This document shows, piece after piece, positions 1 to 9,293 of a stretch of DNA of 64,000 bases. Under the pieces are notes generated by a model. That model saw only the letters and a program-made list of their open reading frames with translations, had not been told where the DNA came from and ran no database searches. Both the position numbers and the translations under genes were made by a program. This DNA is from Streptomyces sp. NRRL S-244 (GTDB taxonomy: Bacteria; Actinomycetota; Actinomycetes; Streptomycetales; Streptomycetaceae): the NCBI RefSeq assembly GCF_000717915.1, contig NZ_JOCX01000003.1:248001-312000 (forward strand). Direction: 5' to 3'. Positions within the stretch are counted from its first letter, which is position 1, and each line of letters starts with the position of its first letter.

Positions 1-1
1 C

Positions 2-1207
<1,206 letters not shown>

Positions 1208-1214
1208 GCGGTCC

Positions 1215-1294
1215 GTGGAGCCGTGCGTCCGTGGAGCCGTGCACCCGTGCACCCGTGCACCCGTGGAGCCGTGCACCCGTGGAGCCGCAGAGCC
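1215..1294. repeat. ten tandem 8-bp units
   Basis: Immediately after the oxidase stop, ten consecutive octamers alternate between GTGGAGCC and GTGCACCC, with one GTGCGTCC and one GCAGAGCC variant. The unit length is not a multiple of three and no gene covers it, so it is a non-coding microsatellite. GTGCAC is itself palindromic. It sits just upstream of the intergenic terminator hairpin. Confidence 0.9.
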
Positions 1295-1309
1295 GCACAC
1301 AGAGCAGAA

Positions 1310-1341
1310 CCGGGGCCGTCGGACACACCGACCGGCCCCGG
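1310..1341. terminator. bidirectional hairpin between convergent genes
   Basis: The arms CCGGGGCCGTCGG and CCGACCGGCCCCGG pair over 13 bases with a single bulge around a five-base ACACA loop. It lies between the converging oxidase and carboxymuconolactone-decarboxylase genes and has no U-tract, as is usual in Streptomyces terminators. Confidence 0.75.
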
Positions 1342-1361
1342 ACCCGTCGCCCCGACCGGCC

Positions 1362-1841
1362 TCAGTGCCCCGGCAGCACGCACACGCTGTCGAGGCCGAG
1401 CACGTGGTTGAGCCGGCCGAAGGCCAGCCAGGACCCGATGCTCATCGTCAGCTCCACGATCTCCAGCTGGCTGTAGCGCGCGGTCATCCGCTCCCAGAAC
1501 TCCTCGTCGAGGTTGTGGTGGTCGAGCGTGTAGCGCTCCGCGTACTCCGCCGCCAGCCGGGTCCGTTCGTCGAAGCGGTCCGTGGTGCGCCAGTCGGTCA
1601 CGGCGTCCGAGAACTCCTCCTCGACCTTCTCCCCGTCCCGCTCGGTCCGCCAGTCGAGGCAGAACACGCATCCGTTGATCTGCGCCACGCGCAGCCGCGC
1701 GGCCTCGAACTCGCGCAGGCCCAGGGTGGTGTGGGCGTACACCGACAGGGAGAAGTTCGCGGCGGCCATCCCGATCCCGGGGACCATGTCGCCCCACACG
1801 TACTCGATCGGGTGCTGGCCTTCGGGTATGTCGATCCTCAT
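1362..1841 (-). CDS. carboxymuconolactone decarboxylase-family protein (AhpD-like)
   Basis: This 159-aa protein belongs to the all-helical AhpD/CMD family, whose members act as carboxymuconolactone decarboxylases or thiol peroxidases. The family signature is seen in INGCVFCLDWR around residue 55, with the CxxC pair and acidic neighbours that make the active site in AhpD-like members. Its ATG overlaps the stop of the upstream reductase gene as ATGA (1838-1841), so the two are co-translated. The substrate cannot be read from sequence. A peroxidase or ring-decarboxylase role beside a dehydrogenase is an inference only. Confidence 0.82.
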   Translation of the reverse strand: MRIDIPEGQHPIEYVWGDMVPGIGMAAANFSLSVYAHTTLGLREFEAARLRVAQINGCVFCLDWRTERDGEKVEEEFSDAVTDWRTTDRFDERTRLAAEYAERYTLDHHNLDEEFWERMTARYSQLEIVELTMSIGSWLAFGRLNHVLGLDSVCVLPGH

Positions 1842-2920
1842 GGCTGTTTCCTTCCGAGCTTGCCGATGGCGGGGCGCAGGGGGACGTCGAGGGCGTCGTA
1901 GAGGCCCGGTTCGGCCTCCACCAGCCAGTCGATGGCGCCGACCAGGCGGCCGACGGCGGTGGCGTTGCCGCCCGCCGAGCGGTTCTCGCCCTCGTCGGTG
2001 GCCTCGACGGTGACCTCGATGTGCGGGCGGCCCTCGATGATCACGCGGTGGGCGCCGTCGCCGCCGTCGGGCGGCGACGGCCAGTCGGGGGCGCAGGAGG
2101 CGTGGATGCGGGTGACGTGCTCGATGACGAGGCGGGGTTCGCCCTCGACGATGCCCTGCACCTCGAAGCGGATGGCGCCCTGGGTGCCGGCCGCGAACTC
2201 GCCCATGGTGCGGGTGGTGACGGTGGTGTCGAGGGCGCGGCGGTCCACGGTCTCGCGGATCTCGTCGAGTTCGACGCCCAGGGCCCGGGCCATCATGCGG
2301 ATCTGGCCGCCCCACACCATGGTGGGGACGGACGGCATGAGCATCATCGGCTCGAAGTCCATGGGCTGGCCCATGCCGACGAGGTAGCGGACCGAGCCGG
2401 GCTGGTCGTAGGTGGAGTAGTCGAATATCTCCTGGCAGCGGATGGCGTCGATGGTGCTGCCGAGTCCGCTGAGCAGGAGCGGGAGTACGTCGTTGCCCCA
2501 GCCGGGGTCGACGCCGGAGGCGAACAGCGAGCCGCCGCCCTCCGCGACGGCGGCGGCCACCGGATCGCGGAACTCGGGCGGGGCGTTGCGGTGGTCGTAG
2601 AGCGGGTAGAGGGCGGGGCTGACGACGACCGCGCCGGACCGGACGGCCCGGGTGATGTCGGCCAGCGCGTCGTCGGGGCGGGTGTCGCCGGAGGCCGCGT
2701 AGACGACGGCCTGCGGCCGGGCGGCGAGGACCGCTTCGATGTCGTCGGTGGCCAGGACCCCGGTGTCGTGGTCGAGTTCACCGAGCCGGCCCGCGTCGCG
2801 GCCGATTTTGTCGGGATGGTGGACGATGACGGCGGCCAGTTTCAGCGCCGGATGGGCCTCTACGGCACGGATGGCCAAACGGCCGACGTTGCCGGTACCC
2901 CAGACAACCGTGGAAATCAT
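1838..2920 (-). CDS. NAD(P)-dependent reductase of the dihydrodipicolinate reductase-like family
   Basis: This 360-aa protein starts with a Rossmann dinucleotide-binding motif (WGTGNVGRLAIRA, residues 7-19). It continues as a Gfo/DapB-like oxidoreductase with the motif DPGWGND near residue 140. It resembles the 2,4-diaminopentanoate dehydrogenase-like or DapB-like proteins found in many actinomycetes alongside steroid and aromatic catabolism genes. No signal peptide or membrane segment is visible. It is the first gene of a two-gene operon with the CMD-family gene downstream (ATGA overlap). The physiological substrate is unknown. Confidence 0.8.
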   Translation of the reverse strand: MISTVVWGTGNVGRLAIRAVEAHPALKLAAVIVHHPDKIGRDAGRLGELDHDTGVLATDDIEAVLAARPQAVVYAASGDTRPDDALADITRAVRSGAVVVSPALYPLYDHRNAPPEFRDPVAAAVAEGGGSLFASGVDPGWGNDVLPLLLSGLGSTIDAIRCQEIFDYSTYDQPGSVRYLVGMGQPMDFEPMMLMPSVPTMVWGGQIRMMARALGVELDEIRETVDRRALDTTVTTRTMGEFAAGTQGAIRFEVQGIVEGEPRLVIEHVTRIHASCAPDWPSPPDGGDGAHRVIIEGRPHIEVTVEATDEGENRSAGGNATAVGRLVGAIDWLVEAEPGLYDALDVPLRPAIGKLGRKQP

Positions 2921-2978
2921 GCGCGGAGGGTAGCGACAGGACCTGCACGTTTCCAGAGTCGCGGACCCCGGCCTTCGG

Positions 2979-3101
2979 TTACTGGTTCTGGCCGCCCAGG
3001 ACGAAGAGGAGGTAGACGAAGAAGGCGAAGAGGTGGCCGACGAACAAGTAGGCGACCAGCCGAATCACCAGACCGCGCGGGAACTTGGACTGGAGCTTCA
3101 T
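2979..3101 (-). CDS. 40-aa membrane microprotein, DUF6126-like
   Basis: This short frame starts at ATG 3101, preceded by AGGAG with 7 nt spacing, and ends TAA at 2979. It begins MKLQSKFPRG and then has a single hydrophobic span, about residues 15-35, containing YLFVGHLFAFFVYLLF. The basic N-terminus, FVGH motif and size match what I recall of the DUF6126 family, small Streptomyces proteins encoded next to XRE regulators. It lies 51 bp downstream of the XRE-cupin gene on the same strand, so it is probably co-transcribed and may be a membrane partner of that regulator. The function is unknown. It is easily missed because of its size. Confidence 0.72.
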   Translation of the reverse strand: MKLQSKFPRGLVIRLVAYLFVGHLFAFFVYLLFVLGGQNQ

Positions 3102-3152
3102 GGTGGGACTCCTGGGCTGGGACGAGTTGGAGGGTTGGAGGGGTTGGAGGGG

Positions 3153-3791
3153 TCAACGGTGCTGTGCGGGCGCGCCGGAGGCACCGCCGCCGAGGCACAG
3201 ACCGGCGAGGCTGCTCTGCAGCAGGGTGTGGACGAACAGCAGGTCTGCTCCGCCCTGGGTGGCCGCGCCGATCCGGTGCGGGGTGAGGGAGTCGAAGTGC
3301 GCGCTGTCCCCGGGCTCCAGCAGGTACTCGGCCTCGGCCAGGTGCAGCCGCAGCCGCCCGCCCAGGACGTACAGCCACTCCTCGCCGGGATGTACGCGGA
3401 CCAGGTCACCCTGGCTGCGCCCGTGGGGGACGTGCACGCGCAGCGCCTGCATCCCGCGGCCGGAGCCGCCGGCCTGCCAGTACGTCCACCCGTCGGCCTC
3501 GCGGGCACCCGGACCGCCCGCCCGTACGATGGGATCGGCGACGGCGGGGGTCTCGCCGAGCAGTTCCGAGACCGTCGTACCGTAGGTGCGGGCGAGTCCG
3601 AGCAGCAGCGGCAGCGAGGGCTGGCGCCGCCCGGTCTCCAGCCGGGACAGGTGCGCGGGCGAGAGCCTGGCCCGCGCGGCGGCGGCCTCCAGGGTGAGCC
3701 CGGCTCGGCGTCGCAGGTCACGCAGCTGCGGTGCCACGGAGGGAAGCTCTTCGGGGCCGGGGCCGGGGCCGGGGGCAGGACCGGATGTCAT
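3153..3791 (-). CDS. XRE-family transcriptional regulator with C-terminal cupin
   Basis: This 212-aa protein has an N-terminal XRE helix-turn-helix (about residues 18-78, with the core LSPAHLSRLETGRRQPS). A cupin beta-barrel follows (about 125-205, with PGEEWLYVLGG and EPGDSAHFDSLTPHR). Such regulators sense a small ligand through the cupin. I chose ATG 3791 over a start 81 bases upstream because the upstream segment would code through a pair of palindromes that look like its own operators. The N-terminal stretch before the HTH is a low-complexity GPGPGPG segment. Autoregulation together with the downstream microprotein is likely. Confidence 0.88.
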   Translation of the reverse strand: MTSGPAPGPGPGPEELPSVAPQLRDLRRRAGLTLEAAAARARLSPAHLSRLETGRRQPSLPLLLGLARTYGTTVSELLGETPAVADPIVRAGGPGAREADGWTYWQAGGSGRGMQALRVHVPHGRSQGDLVRVHPGEEWLYVLGGRLRLHLAEAEYLLEPGDSAHFDSLTPHRIGAATQGGADLLFVHTLLQSSLAGLCLGGGASGAPAQHR

Positions 3792-3811
3792 ACCCCGATT
3801 GAGCCAGAATC

Positions 3812-3847
3812 CTGCCTCCCTGGCAATTTCCCTTGCCTCCGAGGCAA
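3812..3847. promoter_or_regulatory. double palindromic operator of the XRE-cupin gene
   Basis: Two 15-bp palindromes, CTGCCTCCCTGGCAA (3812-3826) and TTGCCTCCGAGGCAA (3833-3847), match at 12 of 15 positions. They are spaced exactly 21 bp centre to centre, two helical turns. They lie 21-56 bp upstream of the XRE-cupin start codon. Position and symmetry suggest cooperative binding by the dimeric regulator. Confidence 0.75.
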
Positions 3848-3868
3848 AACCCGGTCGGCCCCCGCGCC

Positions 3869-5395
3869 TCATCCTCCGCCGAGCACCGTCTCGACCGTGT
3901 CCGCCTCGTCCGCGCTCTTGTCCGGGCGGTGCCGCAGCACCCGTGCGAAGCGCAGCGCGACTCCGGCCGGGTAGCGCGGGGAGCGCTGGAGGCCGTCGTA
4001 CGCGATCTCCACCACCAGCTCGGGCCGCACCCGCACGGTGTAGCCGTCGTCCTCCACCGCCAGCTCCCGCAGCCGGTCCGTCTGCCAGCGCAGCATCTCG
4101 TCGGTGAGCCCCTTGAAGGTCTTGCCGAGCATGGCGAACGAGCCGTCGGCGGCCCGCGCCCCGAGGTGCAGGTTCGACAGCAGCCCGGTGCGCCGGCCGT
4201 GGCCCCGTTCGACGGCGAGCACCACCAGGTCGAGGGTGTGCACCGGTTTCACCTTGAGCCAGTGTTTGCCGCGCCGCCCGGCCGCGTACGTGGAGTCGAG
4301 GGCCTTGACCATGACCCCCTCGTGGCCGCGGCGCAGGGTCTCGGTCCAGAACTCCTCGGCGGCCGCCACCTGCTCCTGCGCGTCCTCGACGACGAGCCGG
4401 CGGACCCGGGACTCCTCCGGCACCAGGGCGGCGAGCGCCGCGTACCGCTCGCGCACCGGGAGGTCGAGGAGCACCTCGTCCCCCGCCGCCAGGACGTCGA
4501 AGAAGTACGGGACGACGGGCAGCGTCCGCCGGGCGGCCTCGACGTCGACCCGCGATCCGACCCGGCTCGCGACCTCCTGGAACGGCACCGGGCGGCCGTC
4601 CGGGGCCTGGCCGATCACCTCGCCGTCGAGGATGAACCGCTCCCCCGGCAGCGCCCGCGCCAGCTGCGCCACCTCCGGCAGCCGGCCGGTGATGTCGTCC
4701 AGGGAGCGCGTGTACACCCGTACGTCGTCCCCGTCCCGGTGCACCTGCACCCGGATCCCGTCGAGCTTTTCCTCGACCGCGCAGGGCCCGAGCGCGGCCA
4801 GGGCCCCGGCCACCGACGTGGCGGTGTTCGCCAGCATCGGCTGTACGGGCCGGCCGACGCGCAGGGTGACCCCGCGCAGGGCCGCCGCGCCGTCGGCCAG
4901 TACCGCCGCGGCCACCCGGGGCAGCGAGCCGTCGAGCATCGCGGCGCGGCGCAGTTCGGCGGCGGGCACCCCGGCGGCCGCGGCGACCCCTTCCAGGGCG
5001 ACCGCGTCGAGGGCGCCCTGGCGGACCTCGCCGGAGAGCAGGCTGCGCAGGAACCGCTGCTCGGGCCCGGTGGCCGCGCCGAGCAGGGCGTCGAGGATCC
5101 GGCGCCGCTCGGCCTGCACGCCCGTTCCCCGGGCGGCGGCGAGCTCGGTCACCGCCGCGTCGACGGCGCTGACGGTCAGGGTGGGCGCGGCGGCGGGCTC
5201 GACCTCCGGGGCGAGCGCCCGCCAGCCGATGCCCGGCCGGCCCTGCGGGAGGCGCCCGGAGAGGTACGAGATGACCAGGCCGGCCTCCTCGGGCGGCGCG
5301 GCGGCGAACAGCTCCGCGAGCAGGGCGGTCTTGCGGGAGCGGGCGGAGGTCTCGGCGACCTCCCGGGACACGCGCGCGACCTCGGCGAGCAGCAT
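3869..5395 (-). CDS. ATP-dependent DNA ligase (LigB type)
   Basis: This 508-aa ligase seals nicks in duplex DNA using ATP. It has the three-domain plan of archaeal/mycobacterial LigB-type enzymes: an N-terminal DNA-binding helical region (1-190), the nucleotidyltransferase domain (about 195-400) and an OB-fold (about 405-505). Motif I is EEKLDG with the adenylated Lys near residue 209. Motif III-like (FFDV), IV (HEGVMVK) and V (WLKVKP) follow in order. It has no polymerase or nuclease domains, so it is not a LigD. It stands alone, separated from the XRE gene by the operator region. Streptomyces carry several such accessory ligases beside NAD-dependent LigA, so a repair role is inferred. Confidence 0.93.
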   Translation of the reverse strand: MLLAEVARVSREVAETSARSRKTALLAELFAAAPPEEAGLVISYLSGRLPQGRPGIGWRALAPEVEPAAAPTLTVSAVDAAVTELAAARGTGVQAERRRILDALLGAATGPEQRFLRSLLSGEVRQGALDAVALEGVAAAAGVPAAELRRAAMLDGSLPRVAAAVLADGAAALRGVTLRVGRPVQPMLANTATSVAGALAALGPCAVEEKLDGIRVQVHRDGDDVRVYTRSLDDITGRLPEVAQLARALPGERFILDGEVIGQAPDGRPVPFQEVASRVGSRVDVEAARRTLPVVPYFFDVLAAGDEVLLDLPVRERYAALAALVPEESRVRRLVVEDAQEQVAAAEEFWTETLRRGHEGVMVKALDSTYAAGRRGKHWLKVKPVHTLDLVVLAVERGHGRRTGLLSNLHLGARAADGSFAMLGKTFKGLTDEMLRWQTDRLRELAVEDDGYTVRVRPELVVEIAYDGLQRSPRYPAGVALRFARVLRHRPDKSADEADTVETVLGGG

Positions 5396-5535
5396 GCCGT
5401 CATCCTCCCGCCGCTCGGCGCGGGCCGCAGGTCGGTTCCGGGTACCGCGGGTGCGGTATGCCGGGCCGCCCGGGTACTCCTTGAGGAGGTGGGCGGTTCC
5501 ACCTGGGGGTGCTCAGGGCGCCGTGGCCCGGCGTC

Positions 5536-5541
5536 TAGGGT
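5536..5541 (+). promoter_or_regulatory. possible -10 element of a leaderless promoter
   Basis: TAGGGT sits six bases before ATG 5548, the spacing expected when transcription begins at or next to the start codon. No Shine-Dalgarno sequence precedes that ATG. A matching -35 is not evident, so this is tentative. Confidence 0.45.
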
Positions 5542-5547
5542 TCCCGT

Positions 5548-8301
5548 ATGAAGCTCCGACTGCCGAAGCTCCGGATGCCACGGCGCCGCCGCACCCGCCT
5601 GCTCGCGGGGGCCGCCGCGCTCGCCGTCGTCGCGGGGGCCGGTACGTGGACCGCCGCCGCGTCCGGCGGGGCGCCCGCCGTGCACCGCCAGGACCGCATG
5701 GTGGAGATGCCCGGCGCGGCCGTCGACACCTCGTACTTCACGGCCGGCGGCGGGCAGAAGCGGCCCGCCGTACTGCTCGGGCACGGGTTCGGCGGCAGCA
5801 AGGACGACGTCCGCGCGCAGGCCGAGCGGCTGGCCCGGGACGGGTACGCCGTCCTGACCTGGTCGGCGCGCGGCTTCGGCCGCTCCGGCGGGCAGATCGG
5901 GCTGAACGATCCCGAGCACGAGGTCAAGGACGTGTCCCGGCTCGTCGACTGGCTCGCGCTCCAGCCCGAGGTGCGGCTCGACGGGGACGGCGATCCGCGC
6001 GTCGGCGTCGCGGGCGCCTCGTACGGCGGGGCGATCTCGCTGCTCGCCGCCGGATACGACCGGCGGGTCGACGCGATCGCCCCGCAGATCACGTACTGGA
6101 ACCTCGCGGACTCCCTCTTCCCGCAGGGCGTGTTCAAGAAGCTGTGGGCGGGGTTGTTCTTCACCACCGGTTCGGCCGACGGGCTGCAGCCCGGGGCGCC
6201 GGCGACGGGCGGCCCCGGTGCGGCGGCCGCCCCCGCCCCCTCCGCCCCCGCCCCCTCCGGCGCCGCCACCGCCTGCGGGCGGTTCCAGCCCGAGCTGTGC
6301 GCCATGTACGAGCGCATCGCCGTGGCCGGGAAGCCCGATGCCGAGGCCCGCGCCCTGCTGGAGCAGCGCAGTCCGTCGGCGGTCGGGGACCGGATCAAGG
6401 TGCCGACCCTGATCGTGCAGGGCCAGGAAGACTCCCTCTTCCCGCTGGACCAGGCCGACGCGATGGCGAAGGCGATCGCGGCGAACGGCGCACCCGTCTC
6501 GGTGGACTGGGCGGCCGGCGGGCACGACGGCGGCGTGCGCGAGTCGGGCCGGGTCGAGGACCGGGTGGCCGCCTGGTTCGACCGCTACCTCAAGGACGAG
6601 CAGGGTGTCGACACCGGTCCGGCCTTCCGCGTCTCGCGCTCCGGAGGCATCGATTCCACCGACGGGGCGGTCCAGCTGCGCGGCGCGAGCGGCGAGCGCT
6701 ATCCGGGGCTGACCTCCGCTCCCCGGGAGTTCGCCCTGAGCGGGCGGGAGCAGAGCTTCGCCAATCCGGCGGGCGGCGCGCCGCCCGCGCTGTCCTCCCT
6801 GCCCGGGATCGGCGGGCAGCTCGCCGCCGTCGGGGCCGGGCTGGCGCTGGACTTCCCCGGGCAGAACGCCCGGTTCGAGTCGGAGCCGCTGACCGAGGAG
6901 GTACGGGTCACCGGGACCCCGGCCGTCACCCTGAACGTGAGGTCGACGGCTGCGGACGGTTCGGCCGTCCTGTTCGGCAAGGTGTACGACGTCGGGCCCG
7001 ACGGGCGCCAGCAGGTGCTGCCGAGTCAGCTGGTCGCCCCGGTGCGGGTGGAGAACGCGCAGCAGGGCGCGACGGTGGAGCTGCGGCTGCCCGCCGTCGA
7101 CCACGCCGTGGAGGCCGGGCACCGGTTGCGGCTCGTGGTCGCCGCCACCGACCTCGGCTACGCGTCTCCGGCCGCGCCGGCCACGTACACGGTCGCGGTG
7201 CGGGGCGCCCTGGCCGTGCCGGTGGCCGACGGGGTGCGGACGGCCTCGGCGGCTCTGCCCGCGTGGACCTGGGGGCTGCCGCTGGCTGCGGCGCTGCTGG
7301 CCGCGGCGCTGCTGGGGATCCGGAGGACCGGTCGGGAGAGTGCGGGGGTGCGGGCTTCGGTAGCGCAGCCCGACCCGGCGCTGGCCGGCGTACCGCTGGA
7401 AATCACGGGTCTGACGAAGCGGTACGCGAGGGCACAGGACCGGTACGCGGTGCGGGACCTGTCGTTCCGGGTGGAGCAGGGGCAGGTCCTGGGCCTGCTC
7501 GGGCCCAACGGCGCCGGGAAGACGACCACGCTGCGGATGCTGATGGGCCTCATCTCGCCGGACGCGGGCGAGATCAGGGTGTTCGGGCACGCGGTACGGG
7601 CGGGGGCGCCGGTGCTGTCGCGCGTCGGGGCGTTCGTCGAGGGGGCCGGCTTCCTGCCGCACCTGACGGGGCGGGCCAACCTGGAGCTGTACTGGCAGGC
7701 CACCGGGCGTCCGGCCGAGGACGCGCACATGGCGGAGGCCCTGGAGATCGCCGGGCTCGGCGACGCGCTGGAGCGCGCGGTGCGCACGTACTCGCAGGGC
7801 ATGCGGCAGCGCCTGGCGATCGCGCAGGCCATGCTCGGGATGCCGGACCTGCTGATCCTCGACGAACCGACGAACGGTCTGGACCCGCCGCAGATCCGGG
7901 AGATGCGGGACGTGATGATCCGCTACGCGGCGGGCGGGCGGACGGTCATCGTCTCCAGCCACCTGCTGTCGGAGGTCGAACAGTCGTGCACGCACCTGGT
8001 GGTCATGGACCGCGGGCGGCTGGTGCGGGCGGGCGAGGTCGCCGAGATCACGGGTGGCGGGGACACGCTGCTGGTGGCGCTGGCCGGGCCGGTGGACGAA
8101 GGGACCGTGGCGAAGGTGGCCGCGCTGGAGGGAGTGGGTGCGGTGACGGCCGCCGATGACGGGCTGCTCGTACGGCTGGAAGGCGCGACGGCATCCGGGC
8201 TGATCGCCGAGCTGGTACGGCTGGAGGTGCCGGTGTCCGCAGTGGGTCCGCACCGCCGGCTGGAGGACGCGTTCCTCACGCTGATCGGAGGTGCGGCATG
8301 A
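5548..8301 (+). CDS. alpha/beta-hydrolase fused to ABC transporter ATPase
   Basis: This 917-aa polypeptide has two recognisable enzymes. Residues 1-35 are a basic membrane-entry segment. Residues about 45-300 are an X-Pro dipeptidyl-peptidase/CocE-like alpha/beta hydrolase (GHGFGG loop, nucleophile GASYGG near 158). Residues about 320-560 form the beta-rich domain typical of that family. A hydrophobic span follows at 572-590 (WGLPLAAALLAAALLGI). Residues 615-900 are a complete drug-export type ABC ATPase with Walker A GPNGAGKTTT near 652, signature YSQGMRQRLA, Walker B LLILDEPTNGLDP near 768 and H-loop SSHLLSEVEQ. The topology implies an outside hydrolase tethered to an inside ATPase. The permease gene follows with ATGA overlap. 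Confidence 0.9.
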   Translation: MKLRLPKLRMPRRRRTRLLAGAAALAVVAGAGTWTAAASGGAPAVHRQDRMVEMPGAAVDTSYFTAGGGQKRPAVLLGHGFGGSKDDVRAQAERLARDGYAVLTWSARGFGRSGGQIGLNDPEHEVKDVSRLVDWLALQPEVRLDGDGDPRVGVAGASYGGAISLLAAGYDRRVDAIAPQITYWNLADSLFPQGVFKKLWAGLFFTTGSADGLQPGAPATGGPGAAAAPAPSAPAPSGAATACGRFQPELCAMYERIAVAGKPDAEARALLEQRSPSAVGDRIKVPTLIVQGQEDSLFPLDQADAMAKAIAANGAPVSVDWAAGGHDGGVRESGRVEDRVAAWFDRYLKDEQGVDTGPAFRVSRSGGIDSTDGAVQLRGASGERYPGLTSAPREFALSGREQSFANPAGGAPPALSSLPGIGGQLAAVGAGLALDFPGQNARFESEPLTEEVRVTGTPAVTLNVRSTAADGSAVLFGKVYDVGPDGRQQVLPSQLVAPVRVENAQQGATVELRLPAVDHAVEAGHRLRLVVAATDLGYASPAAPATYTVAVRGALAVPVADGVRTASAALPAWTWGLPLAAALLAAALLGIRRTGRESAGVRASVAQPDPALAGVPLEITGLTKRYARAQDRYAVRDLSFRVEQGQVLGLLGPNGAGKTTTLRMLMGLISPDAGEIRVFGHAVRAGAPVLSRVGAFVEGAGFLPHLTGRANLELYWQATGRPAEDAHMAEALEIAGLGDALERAVRTYSQGMRQRLAIAQAMLGMPDLLILDEPTNGLDPPQIREMRDVMIRYAAGGRTVIVSSHLLSEVEQSCTHLVVMDRGRLVRAGEVAEITGGGDTLLVALAGPVDEGTVAKVAALEGVGAVTAADDGLLVRLEGATASGLIAELVRLEVPVSAVGPHRRLEDAFLTLIGGAA

Positions 8302-9164
8302 GCGCCGTGACGGAGGTGGCCCCCGGCTACCGGCCGAGCCGTACGCTGCCGCTGCGCGTGGAGGCGCTGCGGCAGTGGCGCCGGCGCCGGACGCTGGTGA
8401 TGGGCGGGGTGCTGGCCGCGCTGCCGTTCGTCATGATCATCGCGTTCGCGGTGGGCGGCGGGCAGGACGGCGGCCGGGGCGGCGGGGACGGCCGGATCAC
8501 GCTCATCGACACGGCCACGGCCTCGGGCGCGAATTTCGCGGCCACCTGTCTGTTCGTGTCCGCCGGCTTCCTGCTGGTGGTGCCGGTGGCCCTGTTCTGC
8601 GGGGACACGGTGGCCTCGGAGGCCAGCTGGTCCTCGCTGCGCTACCTGCTCGCCTCGCCGGTGCCGCGGGCCCGGCTGCTGTGGAGCAAGCTGGTGGTGG
8701 CGCTGGGCTTCAGCCTGGCGGCGATGGTGCTGCTGCCGGTGGTGGCGCTGGCGGCGGGGACGGCCGCGTACGGCTGGGGGCCGCTGAAGCTGCCGACGGG
8801 CGGCTCGCTGGCGGCCGGGGAGAGCGTGCCGCGCCTCGCGCTGGTGGTGGCGTTCGTCTTCGTGTCGCAGCTGGTCACGGCCGGGCTGGCGTTCTGGCTG
8901 TCGACGCGGACGGACGCGCCGCTGGGCGCGGTGGGCGGGGCGGTCGGCCTGACGATCGTCGGCAACGTGCTGGACGCGGTGACGGCGCTCGGCTCCTGGC
9001 GGGAGTTCCTGCCCGCGCACTGGCAGTTCGCGTGGGCGGACGCGCTGCAGCCGCAGCTGGAGTGGGGCGGGATGATCAAGGGGACCGCGGTGTCGGTGTC
9101 GTACGCCCTGGTGCTGTTCGCGCTCGCCTTCCGCGGGTTCTCCCGCAAGGACATCGTGTCCTGA
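8298..9164 (+). CDS. ABC-2 type transporter permease
   Basis: This 288-aa protein has about six hydrophobic segments in the ABC-2 pattern, beginning with RTLVMGGVLAALPFVMIIAFAV after a basic N-terminus. A soluble loop lies before the second span. Its ATG overlaps the stop of the hydrolase-ATPase gene (ATGA), so it supplies the channel for that ATPase. Together they make a two-gene exporter, and the substrate is unknown. A dimer of each protein is the expected assembly for this family. Confidence 0.87.
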   Translation: MSAVTEVAPGYRPSRTLPLRVEALRQWRRRRTLVMGGVLAALPFVMIIAFAVGGGQDGGRGGGDGRITLIDTATASGANFAATCLFVSAGFLLVVPVALFCGDTVASEASWSSLRYLLASPVPRARLLWSKLVVALGFSLAAMVLLPVVALAAGTAAYGWGPLKLPTGGSLAAGESVPRLALVVAFVFVSQLVTAGLAFWLSTRTDAPLGAVGGAVGLTIVGNVLDAVTALGSWREFLPAHWQFAWADALQPQLEWGGMIKGTAVSVSYALVLFALAFRGFSRKDIVS

Positions 9165-9293
9165 GCGTGGGCCGTCTGTGCCAATCGGGGCGGCGGGCGT
9201 GTGCGCCTGCCGCCCCGTCGCCCCCGGCGCGCTGAACAATCGCGGTCGTCACGACGTACGGACGCGTCTGCGCGGCACCGAGGGGTACGACCG

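Noticed and set aside
5176..8253. A 1025-codon minus-strand open frame opposite the hydrolase-ABC gene
   Set aside because: It contains a poly-Gly run mirroring Pro/Ala codons and no domain, whereas the + strand frame carries complete hydrolase and ABC motifs.
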